Assembly (NCBI RefSeq): GCF_016031615.1
Contig: NZ_JACYXC010000001.1
Coordinates: forward strand, 5,704,001 to 5,768,000
Direction of reading: 5' to 3'
Length of the DNA stretch: 64,000 bases
Origin: Streptomyces pactum
GTDB lineage: Bacteria; Actinomycetota; Actinomycetes; Streptomycetales; Streptomycetaceae
This document shows, in pieces, positions 1 through 11,004 of the stretch; the stretch's first letter is position 1; each line of letters opens with the position of its first letter. Below the pieces are notes generated by a model. The model was not told where the DNA came from. It searched no databases and saw only the letters and a list, made by a program, of their open reading frames with translations. Both the position numbers and the translations under genes were made by a program.

Positions 1-694
1 AGACATGGCCGTCCTCGCGCTTGAAGCGCTTGACCGTCGCCTCACCGTCGAGCATCGCGGCCACGATGTCCCCGTTCTCGGCGACCGGCTGCCGGCGCAC
101 CGTGACCCAGTCGCCGTCGCAGATCGCCGCTTCGATCATCGAATCGCCGACGACCTTGAGCACGAACAGCTCACCGTCGCCGACCAGCTGCCGTGGGAGG
201 GGGAAGACGTCCTCCACCGACTCCTCGGCCAGGATCGGGCCACCGGCGGCGATCCGGCCCACCAGGGGGACATAGGAGGCGGCGGGCTTGCCCGTGGTGT
301 CGGCCGGCTGCGTGGCGGGCTGGTCGGAGCCGCGGACCTCGTAGGCCCGGGGCCGGTGCGGATCGCGGCGGAGGAACCCCTTGCGCTCCAGCGCCATCAG
401 CTGGTGCGCGACCGACGAGGTGCTGGACAGGCCCACCGCCTGGCCGATCTCCCGCATCGACGGCGGGTAGCCCCGGCGCTGCACGGAGTCGCGGATCACC
501 TCGATGACCCGCCGCTGCCGGTCGGTCAGTCCGGAGCTGTCGGCCCGGATTCCTGGAGGTCGGCCAGGGAGTGAGCGCGTGGGCTTCGCGCCCTCGGTGT
601 TCGTGGCGACGTCATTCATCGCATGCGGGTGTTCGAGCCGGCTCTGGGAGCGGTCCTGAGCGGCGATGGTGGCACTGTCTGTAGTGGTGGTCAC
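1..694 (-). CDS. lexA: LexA SOS repressor (3' end cut by window edge)
   Basis: LexA binds SOS boxes and self-cleaves when RecA is activated. From the GTG at 694 the reading frame runs leftward off the window with 231 codons visible; the family is about 255-260 residues, so roughly the last 28 are missing. Visible parts in order: a variable N-terminal tail of about 45 residues, a winged helix-turn-helix (GLTDRQRRVIEVI through GLSSTSSVAHQL), the Ala-Gly cleavage site in VGRIAAGGPI, the catalytic Ser in VVGDSMIEAAI, and the catalytic Lys in ATVKRF. The gene is divergent from nrdRJ, and an SOS box lies about 67 bp upstream of the start, implying autorepression. A start at the internal ATG (residue 26) is possible, but the GTG gives the usual Streptomyces N-terminus. 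Confidence 0.95.
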   Translation of the reverse strand, partial: MTTTTDSATIAAQDRSQSRLEHPHAMNDVATNTEGAKPTRSLPGRPPGIRADSSGLTDRQRRVIEVIRDSVQRRGYPPSMREIGQAVGLSSTSSVAHQLMALERKGFLRRDPHRPRAYEVRGSDQPATQPADTTGKPAASYVPLVGRIAAGGPILAEESVEDVFPLPRQLVGDGELFVLKVVGDSMIEAAICDGDWVTVRRQPVAENGDIVAAMLDGEATVKRFKREDGHV

Positions 695-760
695 GGCGTC
701 GGCCCCTCTCGAAGATGTCTCCCTGGCTGGTCAACGGTAGTTGCTTTCGAAAGGTTGCGC

Positions 761-774
761 CAAACACACGTTCG
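761..774 (-). promoter_or_regulatory. SOS box (LexA operator) of lexA
   Basis: The minus strand reads CGAACGTGTGTTTG, which fits the actinobacterial/Gram-positive SOS box CGAAC-N4-GTTYG at both half sites. It lies about 67 bp upstream of the lexA GTG start, where an autoregulatory operator would be expected. Confidence 0.8.
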
Positions 775-960
775 AGTGAAAAAACGGTGTTTGGCTGACG
801 AGCGCCGTAGATCAGGTGTATAGGCCAGGGCTCCGGAAGCGGGCGCGAGGCGGTCAAGTCTGGCATCCGGGGGCCCCGGCATCGGTCACCGGGGTCCGTC
901 GCGTAGTCTCGTGTCGTCCCTCCGCGCCGCGACACGCCAAAGGCGCGGGCCGGTATCCGG

Positions 961-1006
961 TACCACATCTAGTGGTAGGGCGGTTATCGGTCACTACGGG
1001 TTGTGG
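961..1006 (+). promoter_or_regulatory. Tandem NrdR boxes upstream of nrdRJ
   Basis: Two imperfect palindromes are present. Box 1 (962-976) is ACCACATCTAGTGGT, and box 2 (992-1006) is CACTACGGGTTGTGG. Their centres are 30 bp apart, about three helical turns, as is usual for paired NrdR boxes in front of ribonucleotide reductase operons. They lie about 130-180 bp upstream of the nrdR start, so NrdR probably represses its own operon. Confidence 0.65.
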
Positions 1007-1139
1007 TCCGCGGGATTTCCTCGCGCCGACGTCCCTTATGCTGGTGACCTCTCCGGAGGGGCTCGCGACGAGCCCGCCGGAGCAGTCGGTCGTACCTGGT
1101 CGTACGCAGTGATCCCGAGGGCGGAGAAGGGTGGGAACC

Positions 1140-1664
1140 GTGCATTGCCCCTTCTGCCGGAACCCCGACAGCCGTGTCGTCGACAGCCGGACCACCGATG
1201 ACGGCTGCTCCATCCGCAGGCGCCGGCAGTGCCCGGACTGCTCCCGGCGGTTCACCACCGTCGAGACCGCGTCACTCATGGTGATCAAGCGCAGCGGGGT
1301 CACCGAGCCCTTCAGTCGCAGCAAGGTCATCTCCGGGGTGCGCAAGGCGTGCCAGGGCCGGCCGGTCACCGAGGACGCCCTGGCCCAGCTCGGACAGCGG
1401 GTGGAGGAGGCGGTCCGGGCGACCGGGAGCGCCGAGCTGTCCACCCATGACGTGGGGCTGGCCATACTCGGCCCGCTCAAGGAGCTGGACCTGGTCGCGT
1501 ATCTGCGGTTCGCGTCCGTCTACCAGGCGTTCGACTCGCTGGAGGACTTCGAGGCGGCGGTCGCCGAGCTGCGCGCACAGGCGCGGCCCCCCGTGCCCGC
1601 CGAAGACGGGTCCTCCGGCGCCGGCGGGGCCGCGGCCTCCGCATCCGCCGCCGCGGCCGACTGA
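1140..1664 (+). CDS. nrdR: Transcriptional repressor NrdR
   Basis: NrdR is an ATP/dATP-sensing repressor of ribonucleotide reductase genes. The 174-residue product begins MHCPFCRNPDSR and has a zinc ribbon (CPFC and CPDC pairs, residues 3-34), followed by an ATP-cone (VIKRSGVTEPFSRSKV to about residue 140). The GTG at 1140 was chosen over the upstream in-frame GTG at 1131 because it gives the canonical MHCPFC start and has GAAGGG about 8 nt upstream. About 25 Ala/Gly-rich C-terminal residues go beyond the usual family length. nrdJ follows after 119 bp in the same direction, and tandem NrdR boxes lie upstream. Confidence 0.95.
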   Translation: MHCPFCRNPDSRVVDSRTTDDGCSIRRRRQCPDCSRRFTTVETASLMVIKRSGVTEPFSRSKVISGVRKACQGRPVTEDALAQLGQRVEEAVRATGSAELSTHDVGLAILGPLKELDLVAYLRFASVYQAFDSLEDFEAAVAELRAQARPPVPAEDGSSGAGGAAASASAAAAD

Positions 1665-1783
1665 GCCGCGCGGCCACCGAACGTACCCGGGCGCGCCGTC
1701 GTGCGCCCGGGTGAAAGATCAGAACACCGTGCCTGGGAAGAATCGGGCACATCAGGGCGTTTTCGCCCGTACAGGGAGGCGGA

Positions 1784-4681
<2,898 letters not shown>

Positions 4682-4747
4682 TGCCGGGCGGGACCGCGCC
4701 GGGGGCACCACCCGGCGTGGCCCGAGCCGAGGCGTGATCTGTGTGAG

Positions 4748-4780
4748 GGAGGGGCACCGGCCCGGAGTCGGTGCCCCTCC
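4748..4780 (+). terminator. Intrinsic terminator of nrdRJ
   Basis: A perfect 12-bp stem (GGAGGGGCACCG pairing with CGGTGCCCCTCC) encloses a 9-nt loop, and TTCC follows. It lies 67 bp after the nrdJ stop. Confidence 0.8.
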
Positions 4781-4908
4781 TTCCGTGTGATCGCCCACGG
4801 GCGCGCGCAGGCGCCCGGGCAGAGGGAAGGTGCGGTACGGAGCCGCCCGGCCCTCCCGCGGCGGAATCACGCAGGACAACCGCCACCGATGTCCGGGACG
4901 ATCGGCCC

Positions 4909-5661
4909 GTGACCACAGAACCGCAACGGCTGTCTCTCCGTGTCGTCGTGCCACCACTGGGAAGCCGGCAGGGCACCGTGGAGTGCCGACCGGTCGTCGA
5001 CGGACGGGATGTCCTGGCCGACGTGTTCGACGAGGGACCGGCAGGTGACCCCCGGTATCTGCTGGGGCCGGACGCACCGCTCCGGGCGACGGACACCCCT
5101 CGCGAGGTGCGGCTCGCCGAGGCCGAGTGCACGGAAGGGTGCTGCGGTGCCGTCTACGTGACCATCAAGCGCGAGGGACGGCGCGTGATCTGGAGCGGCT
5201 GGCGCAACCCGGACGAGGACGACCTCGACCTCCCGGAATTCCGCTTCGACGTCGAGCAGTACGAGGCGGAGGTCGGCCGGGCCTCGACCGACCACGGCTG
5301 GGAATGGCCCGCCCGAACCGTCGCCAGGCTTCTGGAAGAGCGGCTCCGCGGGCATGCCGACCTGCTGGCGGCCTGGGAGTGCGAACTGGGAGCGGTCTCG
5401 GCCTGGCACTGGGAGCCTGACCGGATCAACGTCTTCCTCTTCCATCCGCGCCGTTCCGCGATCAGGGAGGGTCGTCCCTGGCTCCAGTTCCGGATGACCC
5501 TTCCGGTCTCCGGAGACGACCCGGCCGGCCAGGCGGACCGCCTTGCGGCGCGTCTCACGGCCGAGGACCCGTGCGAGATCGCCGAGGTCAGTGGGGGTTC
5601 CCAGGAGTTCGCCCGGCGGCTCGGGTACCCGTGGCCGGGCCCTCGGCGACGACGCGCGTGA
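4909..5661 (+). CDS. Hypothetical protein, soluble, unknown function
   Basis: I do not recognise a named family. The GTG at 4909 gives a 250-residue acidic protein starting MTTEPQRLSLRVVVPP. An upstream in-frame start near 4771 would add 46 low-complexity Arg/Gly/Pro residues and run into the nrdJ terminator, so the shorter form is preferred. There is no signal peptide or membrane segment. It has a cysteine cluster (ECTEGCCGAVYV), an acidic stretch (NPDEDDLDLPEFRFD) and a Trp-rich core (AWHWEPDR). Codon usage is normal for the genome. It stands alone between the nrdJ terminator and a 600-bp gap. Confidence 0.75.
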   Translation: MTTEPQRLSLRVVVPPLGSRQGTVECRPVVDGRDVLADVFDEGPAGDPRYLLGPDAPLRATDTPREVRLAEAECTEGCCGAVYVTIKREGRRVIWSGWRNPDEDDLDLPEFRFDVEQYEAEVGRASTDHGWEWPARTVARLLEERLRGHADLLAAWECELGAVSAWHWEPDRINVFLFHPRRSAIREGRPWLQFRMTLPVSGDDPAGQADRLAARLTAEDPCEIAEVSGGSQEFARRLGYPWPGPRRRRA

Positions 5662-6264
5662 AGCCCGGCCCGGGTGCGTCACGGCGCGCGCCGGGGCTGC
5701 CTTCCGCCGGTATCCGGTGACCTCGGCCGCCCGATGGCGGGCGGGCGCGGCGGCCCGGGCCGTCGTACCGAGAGGTGGGGAAGGTCCACGGTGCGTCCCG
5801 GCGGGCGGCGCGTCCGGCCCGGTGGGTCGGGTCTCGCGGCGTGTCCGGCCCGGTGTGTCCGGCTCCCCGGGGCGGCCGGAGGGCGGCGGGCCCTGGGAGT
5901 CCGGGCCGGTGTTCCCGGCGGAGGCCGCACCGGGCCTGTGGGGGGACGGGGCCGGCCGGGGCGGGGGCGTTAACGGCCGCCGGATGTGCCGCCGGTGTCC
6001 AGGGAGCGGACGTCCCCCACCGCCCCCCGGCGCGCGCCCGGGCGCACGGCGGCACCACGCCGGGACCGGCGTGCCCGCTCTGGATTCCGCTGCCCGCCAC
6101 CGCCATCGCCCCGCCCCCACCGCTCCGGTCCGCCGGTCCGCCGGGGGCGCTCCGCTGTCGTGGCCGGGCCCGGATTTTGACAGGATGGCGCCGGGGCGTA
6201 CGGGAACCGGGGGAGTGCTCCGAAAAGCCGGTGGTACGCACGGAACGAGGAGACGGAGGGGCGC
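5662..6264. other. Gene-free spacer, about 600 bp
   Basis: This stretch is very GC-rich and open in several frames only because stop codons are rare. The open frames are Arg/Gly/Pro-rich and have no family resemblance. I see no RNA gene or convincing hairpin. The promoter of the acetyltransferase gene presumably lies near the right end. Confidence 0.5.
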
Positions 6265-7098
6265 GTGCGGCGGCGGACCATGTGGGGCGGCGGGGAGCTG
6301 GACCTGGACGCGTATCTGGAGCGGATCGGTTTCTCCGGCGACCCCAAGCCGGATCTGGACACGCTCCGCGCGGTGCACCGGGGGCATGTGGCGGCGTTCC
6401 CCTTCGAGAACCTGGAGATCGTGCTCGGGCGGCCGATCGTGCTGGATGTCGCGGGGCTCCAGGAGAAGATGGTCGGCGGGGCCCGCGGTGGTTACTGCTA
6501 CGAACAGAACCTGCTCTTCGCCGCCGCGCTGGAGCGCATCGGGTTCGGTTTCACCGGGCTCGGCGCGCGGATCCGGATGGGCAGCGACCGGGTGCGCGCC
6601 GTCACCCACATGCTGCTGCGGATCGAGGCGGACGGCCGGCAGTGGCTGACGGACGTCGGCTTCGGCGGTGAGGGGCTGCTGGAACCGGTCCTGTTCGAGG
6701 ACGGAGTGGTGGACCGGCAGGGGGAGTGGACGTTCGGTGTCGCGGCGGAGGACGACGGGGTGCGGGTGCTGCGCTCCCTCCACCACGACGGCTGGTTCGA
6801 CCTGTACTCCTTCACCCTGGAGGAGCGTTTCCCCGCCGATTACGTCGTGATGAACCACTACACCGCGACCCATCCGCACTCGCCGTTCGTCGGCCGGCCG
6901 GTGGTCCAGCGGACCGGGCCGGAAGTGCGGCACAACCTGGTGGGAACCCTGCTGTCGGTCGCCGGGCCGGACGGCACCGTCGAGGAACGCCCGGTCCGGG
7001 CCGGGGAACTGGGAACGGTGCTCGCCGACGTCTTCGGGGTGCGGCTGCCGGCCGAGGACATCGCGGAACTGGAGCGAAGGTACTTCGGCCGTACCTGA
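6265..7098 (+). CDS. nat: Arylamine N-acetyltransferase
   Basis: The enzyme transfers acetyl groups from acetyl-CoA to aromatic amines or hydrazines. The 277-residue protein has the NAT signature RGGYCYEQN with nucleophile Cys78, plus His115 (AVTHMLLR) and Asp130 (LTDVGFGG), so the Cys-His-Asp triad is complete. The N-terminal FPFENLEIVLGRPI element is typical of the family. The GTG start has GGAGACGGAGGGG upstream; an alternative ATG is 15 bp inside. It is monocistronic or co-transcribed with the YdbC-like gene 31 bp downstream. Likely roles are xenobiotic detoxification or aromatic-amine biosynthesis; the genomic context does not decide between them. Confidence 0.92.
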   Translation: MRRRTMWGGGELDLDAYLERIGFSGDPKPDLDTLRAVHRGHVAAFPFENLEIVLGRPIVLDVAGLQEKMVGGARGGYCYEQNLLFAAALERIGFGFTGLGARIRMGSDRVRAVTHMLLRIEADGRQWLTDVGFGGEGLLEPVLFEDGVVDRQGEWTFGVAAEDDGVRVLRSLHHDGWFDLYSFTLEERFPADYVVMNHYTATHPHSPFVGRPVVQRTGPEVRHNLVGTLLSVAGPDGTVEERPVRAGELGTVLADVFGVRLPAEDIAELERRYFGRT

Positions 7099-7129
7099 CG
7101 TGGCCCTGCCCGGGCCGTAGGATGGCGCG

Positions 7130-7735
7130 GTGCTGGTCAAGTGGATGCGCTGCACCGTGGTCGATCGCCGTGGTTTCGAGCGCGGACAGCGGAAGTGGGC
7201 GGGCCTGCTCGGCGAGGCGGGCTTCCGGGGGCAGGGCGGCGGGTGGAGCCAGCGGCGCGACGCGGTGGCCCATGTGTTCAGCTTCTGGGAGAGCCGCGCG
7301 CTCTACGACGCCTTCATGGCGAACTCGCACGACCGGCTCGCCGCGGCACAGTCCGGCACCTACCAGGAGCGCCAGGTCCGGCTGTTCGAGCACCGGTTCG
7401 ATGTGAAGGTCGGTTTCGAGCCGAAGTTCACCGATGTGGACGTGCTGCGTATCGCGCACTGCCGGGTGCACGAGGACCGGGTGGAGCACTTCGTCCAGGT
7501 GCAGGAGAAGGTGTGGAACCCGGCGATGGCCGGGTCGCCGGGCATGCTCCGGGGGTTCTTCGGGGAGGCGCCGGGGTCGGAGTTCCTGGTGCTGTCGATG
7601 TGGAACTCGGTGGCCGAACACGGCAAGTACCGCACCGAGCGGGTGGAACGCCTCGCCCTGCGGGCGCAGACCGAGGCGGACGTGGCGGCCATCGCCGGTG
7701 ACGTGGTGAGCATCGAGCCGCTCTGGACGGTCTGA
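7130..7735 (+). CDS. YdbC family / DUF4937-type protein
   Basis: This 201-residue soluble protein belongs, as I recall it, to a conserved Streptomyces family described as YdbC-like/DUF4937, with antibiotic-biosynthesis-monooxygenase-like ferredoxin folds. Two related halves can be seen: MLVKWMRCTVVDRRGFERGQ with an HVFSFWES strand, and LRIAHCRVHEDRVEHFVQVQ with an EFLVLSMWNS strand. That pattern of short strands and Trp-rich motifs is typical of dimeric alpha/beta barrels. No catalytic residue can be assigned. It follows the nat gene closely (31 bp), which suggests co-transcription. The function is unknown. Confidence 0.82.
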   Translation: MLVKWMRCTVVDRRGFERGQRKWAGLLGEAGFRGQGGGWSQRRDAVAHVFSFWESRALYDAFMANSHDRLAAAQSGTYQERQVRLFEHRFDVKVGFEPKFTDVDVLRIAHCRVHEDRVEHFVQVQEKVWNPAMAGSPGMLRGFFGEAPGSEFLVLSMWNSVAEHGKYRTERVERLALRAQTEADVAAIAGDVVSIEPLWTV

Positions 7736-7857
7736 ACGCCTCCCTGCACCGCCGCTCTTCCCGTGTGGTGAGCGCCCGGTCCCGCCGAGCGGCATGGGCT
7801 CCTCGGCACCACCGCACTGCCGGGCACCGCCGCCCGCGGTGCCCGGCCGGACGGCCG

Positions 7858-8601
7858 TCACGGCCCGGACCGTCCCCCGGCGGACACCGGACCGCCGGCC
7901 GGGGGACGGGAGGGGGCGGGATCGCAGGACGCGGGGCGCGCCGGCCGACGGTAGGCCCCCGCCCGGAGCGCGGCGAGGGTGGCCGCCGCGGCCTGGTCCG
8001 CCTCCGCTGAGTCCAGCGGCTCCCGGGTGACCAGGGCCCGGAAGAACAGCGGCGCCGAGACGGCGCGGGCGACCGCCGCGGCGTCACTGCCCTCCGGCAC
8101 CTCTCCGCGCGCCACCGCGCGCGCCAGTATCGCTTCGCACCGCGAGAAGCGCTCGGCGTAGAAGGCGCGCAGGGCGCCGGCCGCGCGCTCGGACTGGAAG
8201 GCGGCGGCGACGAACGCGGTGGGCGCGGCGGCCGCGGCGGTGTCCGCGAAGGTGTCCACCACCTCGTGGGCGAGGGCCCGGAGGTCTCCTTCGAGGCTGC
8301 CGGTGTCGGGCGGCGTCCAGCTGTCCTCGCCCGCCAGGTCCAGGGCGTCGGCGACCAGTTCCTCCACGCCTCCCCAGCGCCGGTAGAGGGTGGTCCTGTG
8401 GACGCCCGACCGCTCGGCGACGTACTCCACGGTCAGCCCGGGGTAGCCGTACTCGGCCAGCCCGGTGAGCACCGCGTCCCGGACGGCGGCGCGGGTGCGT
8501 GCGGTGCGTCCGCCGGGGCGGACGGTGCCGGCGGCCGGAGCGGAGGGTTCCCGGGTCAACTGCGACTCCCGTTGCGTTAAGAGGGTTCGTCGTGCCACCA
8601 T
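7858..8601 (-). CDS. TetR family repressor of the adjacent ABC-F gene
   Basis: This is a 247-residue regulator with an N-terminal helix-turn-helix at about residues 57-77 (LTVEYVAERSG then TTLYRRWGG), the classic TetR form, and a ligand-binding domain after it. It is divergent from the ABC-F gene, with only 72 bp between the two starts, and the near-palindrome at 8608-8627 lies in that gap. Codon 8 is TTA (leucine), which in Streptomyces needs the developmentally controlled bldA tRNA. No Shine-Dalgarno sequence precedes the ATG, so translation may be leaderless. The C-terminal 25 residues are low-complexity Arg/Pro/Gly. It most likely senses a translation-inhibiting antibiotic. Confidence 0.88.
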   Translation of the reverse strand: MVARRTLLTQRESQLTREPSAPAAGTVRPGGRTARTRAAVRDAVLTGLAEYGYPGLTVEYVAERSGVHRTTLYRRWGGVEELVADALDLAGEDSWTPPDTGSLEGDLRALAHEVVDTFADTAAAAAPTAFVAAAFQSERAAGALRAFYAERFSRCEAILARAVARGEVPEGSDAAAVARAVSAPLFFRALVTREPLDSAEADQAAAATLAALRAGAYRRPARPASCDPAPSRPPAGGPVSAGGRSGP

Positions 8602-8607
8602 CAGGGT

Positions 8608-8627
8608 AACGCAACATCTGTAGCGTT
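8608..8627. promoter_or_regulatory. TetR operator between tetR and ABC-F genes
   Basis: AACGCAACATCTGTAGCGTT is a 20-bp dyad matching its own reverse complement at 16 positions (AACGC-ACA--TGT-GCGTT). It lies 7 bp before the TetR start and 47 bp before the ABC-F start, so a bound repressor would block both promoters. Confidence 0.65.
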
Positions 8628-8673
8628 TGGCAAGCCCGCACCGTCCACGCACCAATCGCCGGAGGTCCGTCCC

Positions 8674-10323
8674 GTGCCCACCCAGATCGCACTGCACCAC
8701 GTCACCGTCTCCCGAGGGGGGCGGACGCTCCTCGACGACGTGTCCTTCACCGTCCGCCCCGGGGAGCGGATCGGCGTCGTCGGGGAGAACGGCGCGGGGA
8801 AGTCCACCCTGCTGAAGCTGCTCGCCGGCAAGCTCGAACCCGACGACGGGACGGTCACCGTGCTCACCGGCGGCGGTGCCGGACACCTGGCCCAGACCCC
8901 GGAGCTGCCGCCCGGTTCCACGGTGCGGGACGCCGTCGACACGGCGCTCGCCGACCTCCGGGCGATGGAGGGCCGGCTGCGCGAGCTGGAGTCCGCGCTC
9001 GACGGGGGCGGCACCGGTCCGCTCCAGGAGTACGGGGACCTGCTCACCGCGTTCGAGGCGCGCGGCGGTTACGAGGCCGACGTCCGGATCGAGCGGGCGC
9101 GGCACGGGCTGGGCCTGGCGCACATCGGCCCCGGGCGGCTCCTGGGAAGTCTCTCCGGCGGCGAGCAGGCCCGCCTCGGGCTCGCCTGTCTGATCGCCGC
9201 CGCCCCGGAGGTCATGCTCCTGGACGAGCCGACCAACCACCTCGACGGCGCCGCCCTCACCTGGCTGGAGGACGCCCTCCGCGCCCACCGCGGCACCGTG
9301 GTGGCCGTCTCCCACGACCGGGTCTTCCTGGAGCGGGTGGCCACCGCGGTCGTCGAGGTGGACGCCGGCCGCCGCACCCTGGTCCGTCACGGCGGCGGGT
9401 ACGCCGGATTCCTCGCCGGCAAGGCCGTCGCCCGCCGCCGCTGGGAGCAGGAATACGGGCAGTGGTGTGCGGAGACCGCCGCGCTCGCCGAGGCCGCGGC
9501 CGGTGCCGCCCGGCGGGTCGCGCCCGGGCGGGCGCGGACGGACGGGAACAAGATGGCCTACGACCGGGACAAGGGCCGGGTGCAGGCATCCGTCTCCAGC
9601 CGTGTGCGCAACGCCCAGGAGCGGCTCCGCCGGCTCCGGGAGGCCCCGGTGCCACGGCCGCCGGACCCCTTGAGGTTCACGGCACGCCCCGAGGCGGGGG
9701 CCACCGAGGGGACACTGGTGGCCCTCGACGGGGTGCGGGTGGGTGACCGGCTCGCGGTGGACCGGCTCACCGTCGAGGCCGGCGAGCGGCTGCTGGTCCA
9801 CGGGCCCAACGGCGCCGGCAAGAGCACCCTGCTGCGGGTCATGGCGGGACTGCTGCCGCCGGACGAGGGGAGCGTGCACCGCCGTGGCCGGATCGGCCAC
9901 CTCGCCCAGGAGATTCCGGTGACCCGCCCGGCCGAGCGGCTGCTCGGGGCGTTCGGGCGCGGGCTGCCGGGCACGCCCGAGGAGCACACCGAACTCCTGT
10001 TGTCCTACGGGCTCTTCCACGCCCGGGACCTCGATGTGCCGGTCGGCGTGCTCTCCGCGGGCCAGCGCCGCAGGCTCGCCCTCGCCCGGCTGCTGGCCCG
10101 GCCCGCGGATCTGCTGCTGCTCGACGAACCGGCCAACCACCTGGCCCTGGACCTGGTGGAGGAACTGGAGCAGGCCCTGGAGCACTGGACCGGTGCGCTG
10201 GTCGTGGTCTCGCACGACAGGATGCTGCGCGACAGGTTCACCGGCCGGCGGTGCGAGATACGGGCCGGCAGGCCGGTGGCCGGCGCCGTCCGCGGCGGGG
10301 CGAGCCCGGTGGCGGCGAACTAG
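8674..10323 (+). CDS. ABC-F family ribosomal protection ATPase (antibiotic resistance type)
   Basis: ABC-F proteins bind the ribosome and dislodge antibiotics or rescue stalled complexes; they have no membrane domain. The 549-residue protein has two ATPase cassettes. The first has Walker A GENGAGKST (residues 38-46), signature LSGGEQ and Walker B LLDEPTNHL. The second has Walker A GPNGAGKST at about residue 378, a degenerate signature LSAGQRR, and LLDEPANHL. A linker of about 100 basic residues lies between them. The layout resembles the macrolide/lincosamide self-resistance proteins of Streptomyces. GTG start. It is divergent from a TetR repressor and co-directional with a histidine phosphatase 9 bp downstream. 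The substrate class is inferred, not shown. Confidence 0.92.
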   Translation: MPTQIALHHVTVSRGGRTLLDDVSFTVRPGERIGVVGENGAGKSTLLKLLAGKLEPDDGTVTVLTGGGAGHLAQTPELPPGSTVRDAVDTALADLRAMEGRLRELESALDGGGTGPLQEYGDLLTAFEARGGYEADVRIERARHGLGLAHIGPGRLLGSLSGGEQARLGLACLIAAAPEVMLLDEPTNHLDGAALTWLEDALRAHRGTVVAVSHDRVFLERVATAVVEVDAGRRTLVRHGGGYAGFLAGKAVARRRWEQEYGQWCAETAALAEAAAGAARRVAPGRARTDGNKMAYDRDKGRVQASVSSRVRNAQERLRRLREAPVPRPPDPLRFTARPEAGATEGTLVALDGVRVGDRLAVDRLTVEAGERLLVHGPNGAGKSTLLRVMAGLLPPDEGSVHRRGRIGHLAQEIPVTRPAERLLGAFGRGLPGTPEEHTELLLSYGLFHARDLDVPVGVLSAGQRRRLALARLLARPADLLLLDEPANHLALDLVEELEQALEHWTGALVVVSHDRMLRDRFTGRRCEIRAGRPVAGAVRGGASPVAAN

Positions 10324-10332
10324 TGTGGCGGT

Positions 10333-10992
10333 ATGGCACGACCGCGTCGCATCGTCCTCGTCCGGCACGGCGAATCCGAGGGAAACGTCGATGACACCGT
10401 GTACGAGCGCGAGCCCGACCACGCACTGGGCCTGACGCCGCGGGGCCGCAGGCAGGCGGCCGAAGCGGGGGCGCGGCTGCGGGAGATGTTCGGCGACGAG
10501 CGGATCTCGGCCTACGTCTCCCCCTACCGGCGTACCCACCAGACGTTCCAGCTGCTCGGCCTCGATCCGGCCAGGACACGGGTCCGGGAGGAGCCGCGGC
10601 TGCGGGAACAGGACTGGGGAAACTGGCAGGACCGGGAGGACGTCCGCCGGCAGAAGGCGTACCGGGACACCTACGGGCACTTCTTCTACCGGTTCGCGCA
10701 AGGGGAGTCGGGCGCCGACGTCTACGACCGGGTCGGCGCGTTCCTGGAGAGCCTGTGGCGCAGCTTCGAGGACCCGGACCACCCGCCGAACGTACTCCTG
10801 GTCACCCACGGGCTCACCATGCGGCTGTTCTGCATGCGCTGGCTGCACTGGACGGTCGCCGAGTTCGAATCACTGTCGAACCCGGGCAACGGCGAGACCC
10901 GCGCGCTGCTCCTCGGCCCCGACGGGCGCTACCACCTCGACCGCCCGTTCGAACGTTGGTGCACCCCGGAGGGGTACGGCTTCACCCGCTAA
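10333..10992 (+). CDS. Histidine phosphatase (phosphoglycerate mutase) family protein
   Basis: The 219-residue protein has the branch-1 signature LVRHGESEGN with the phosphorylated His12, a substrate Arg in SPYRRTHQTF, and the second catalytic His in LLVTHGLTMR. RLREQDWGNWQDREDV resembles the acid/base Glu loop. The size fits small phosphatases better than glycolytic mutases. It starts 9 bp after the ABC-F stop, so it is probably read through from that promoter, although a resistance-related role is not evident. The substrate is unknown. Confidence 0.9.
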   Translation: MARPRRIVLVRHGESEGNVDDTVYEREPDHALGLTPRGRRQAAEAGARLREMFGDERISAYVSPYRRTHQTFQLLGLDPARTRVREEPRLREQDWGNWQDREDVRRQKAYRDTYGHFFYRFAQGESGADVYDRVGAFLESLWRSFEDPDHPPNVLLVTHGLTMRLFCMRWLHWTVAEFESLSNPGNGETRALLLGPDGRYHLDRPFERWCTPEGYGFTR

Positions 10993-11004
10993 AGTTCGCT
11001 GTTG

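Noticed and set aside
1665..1783. Cobalamin riboswitch before nrdJ
   Set aside because: The spacer is only 119 bp and lacks the B12-box and conserved core; NrdR boxes account for regulation.
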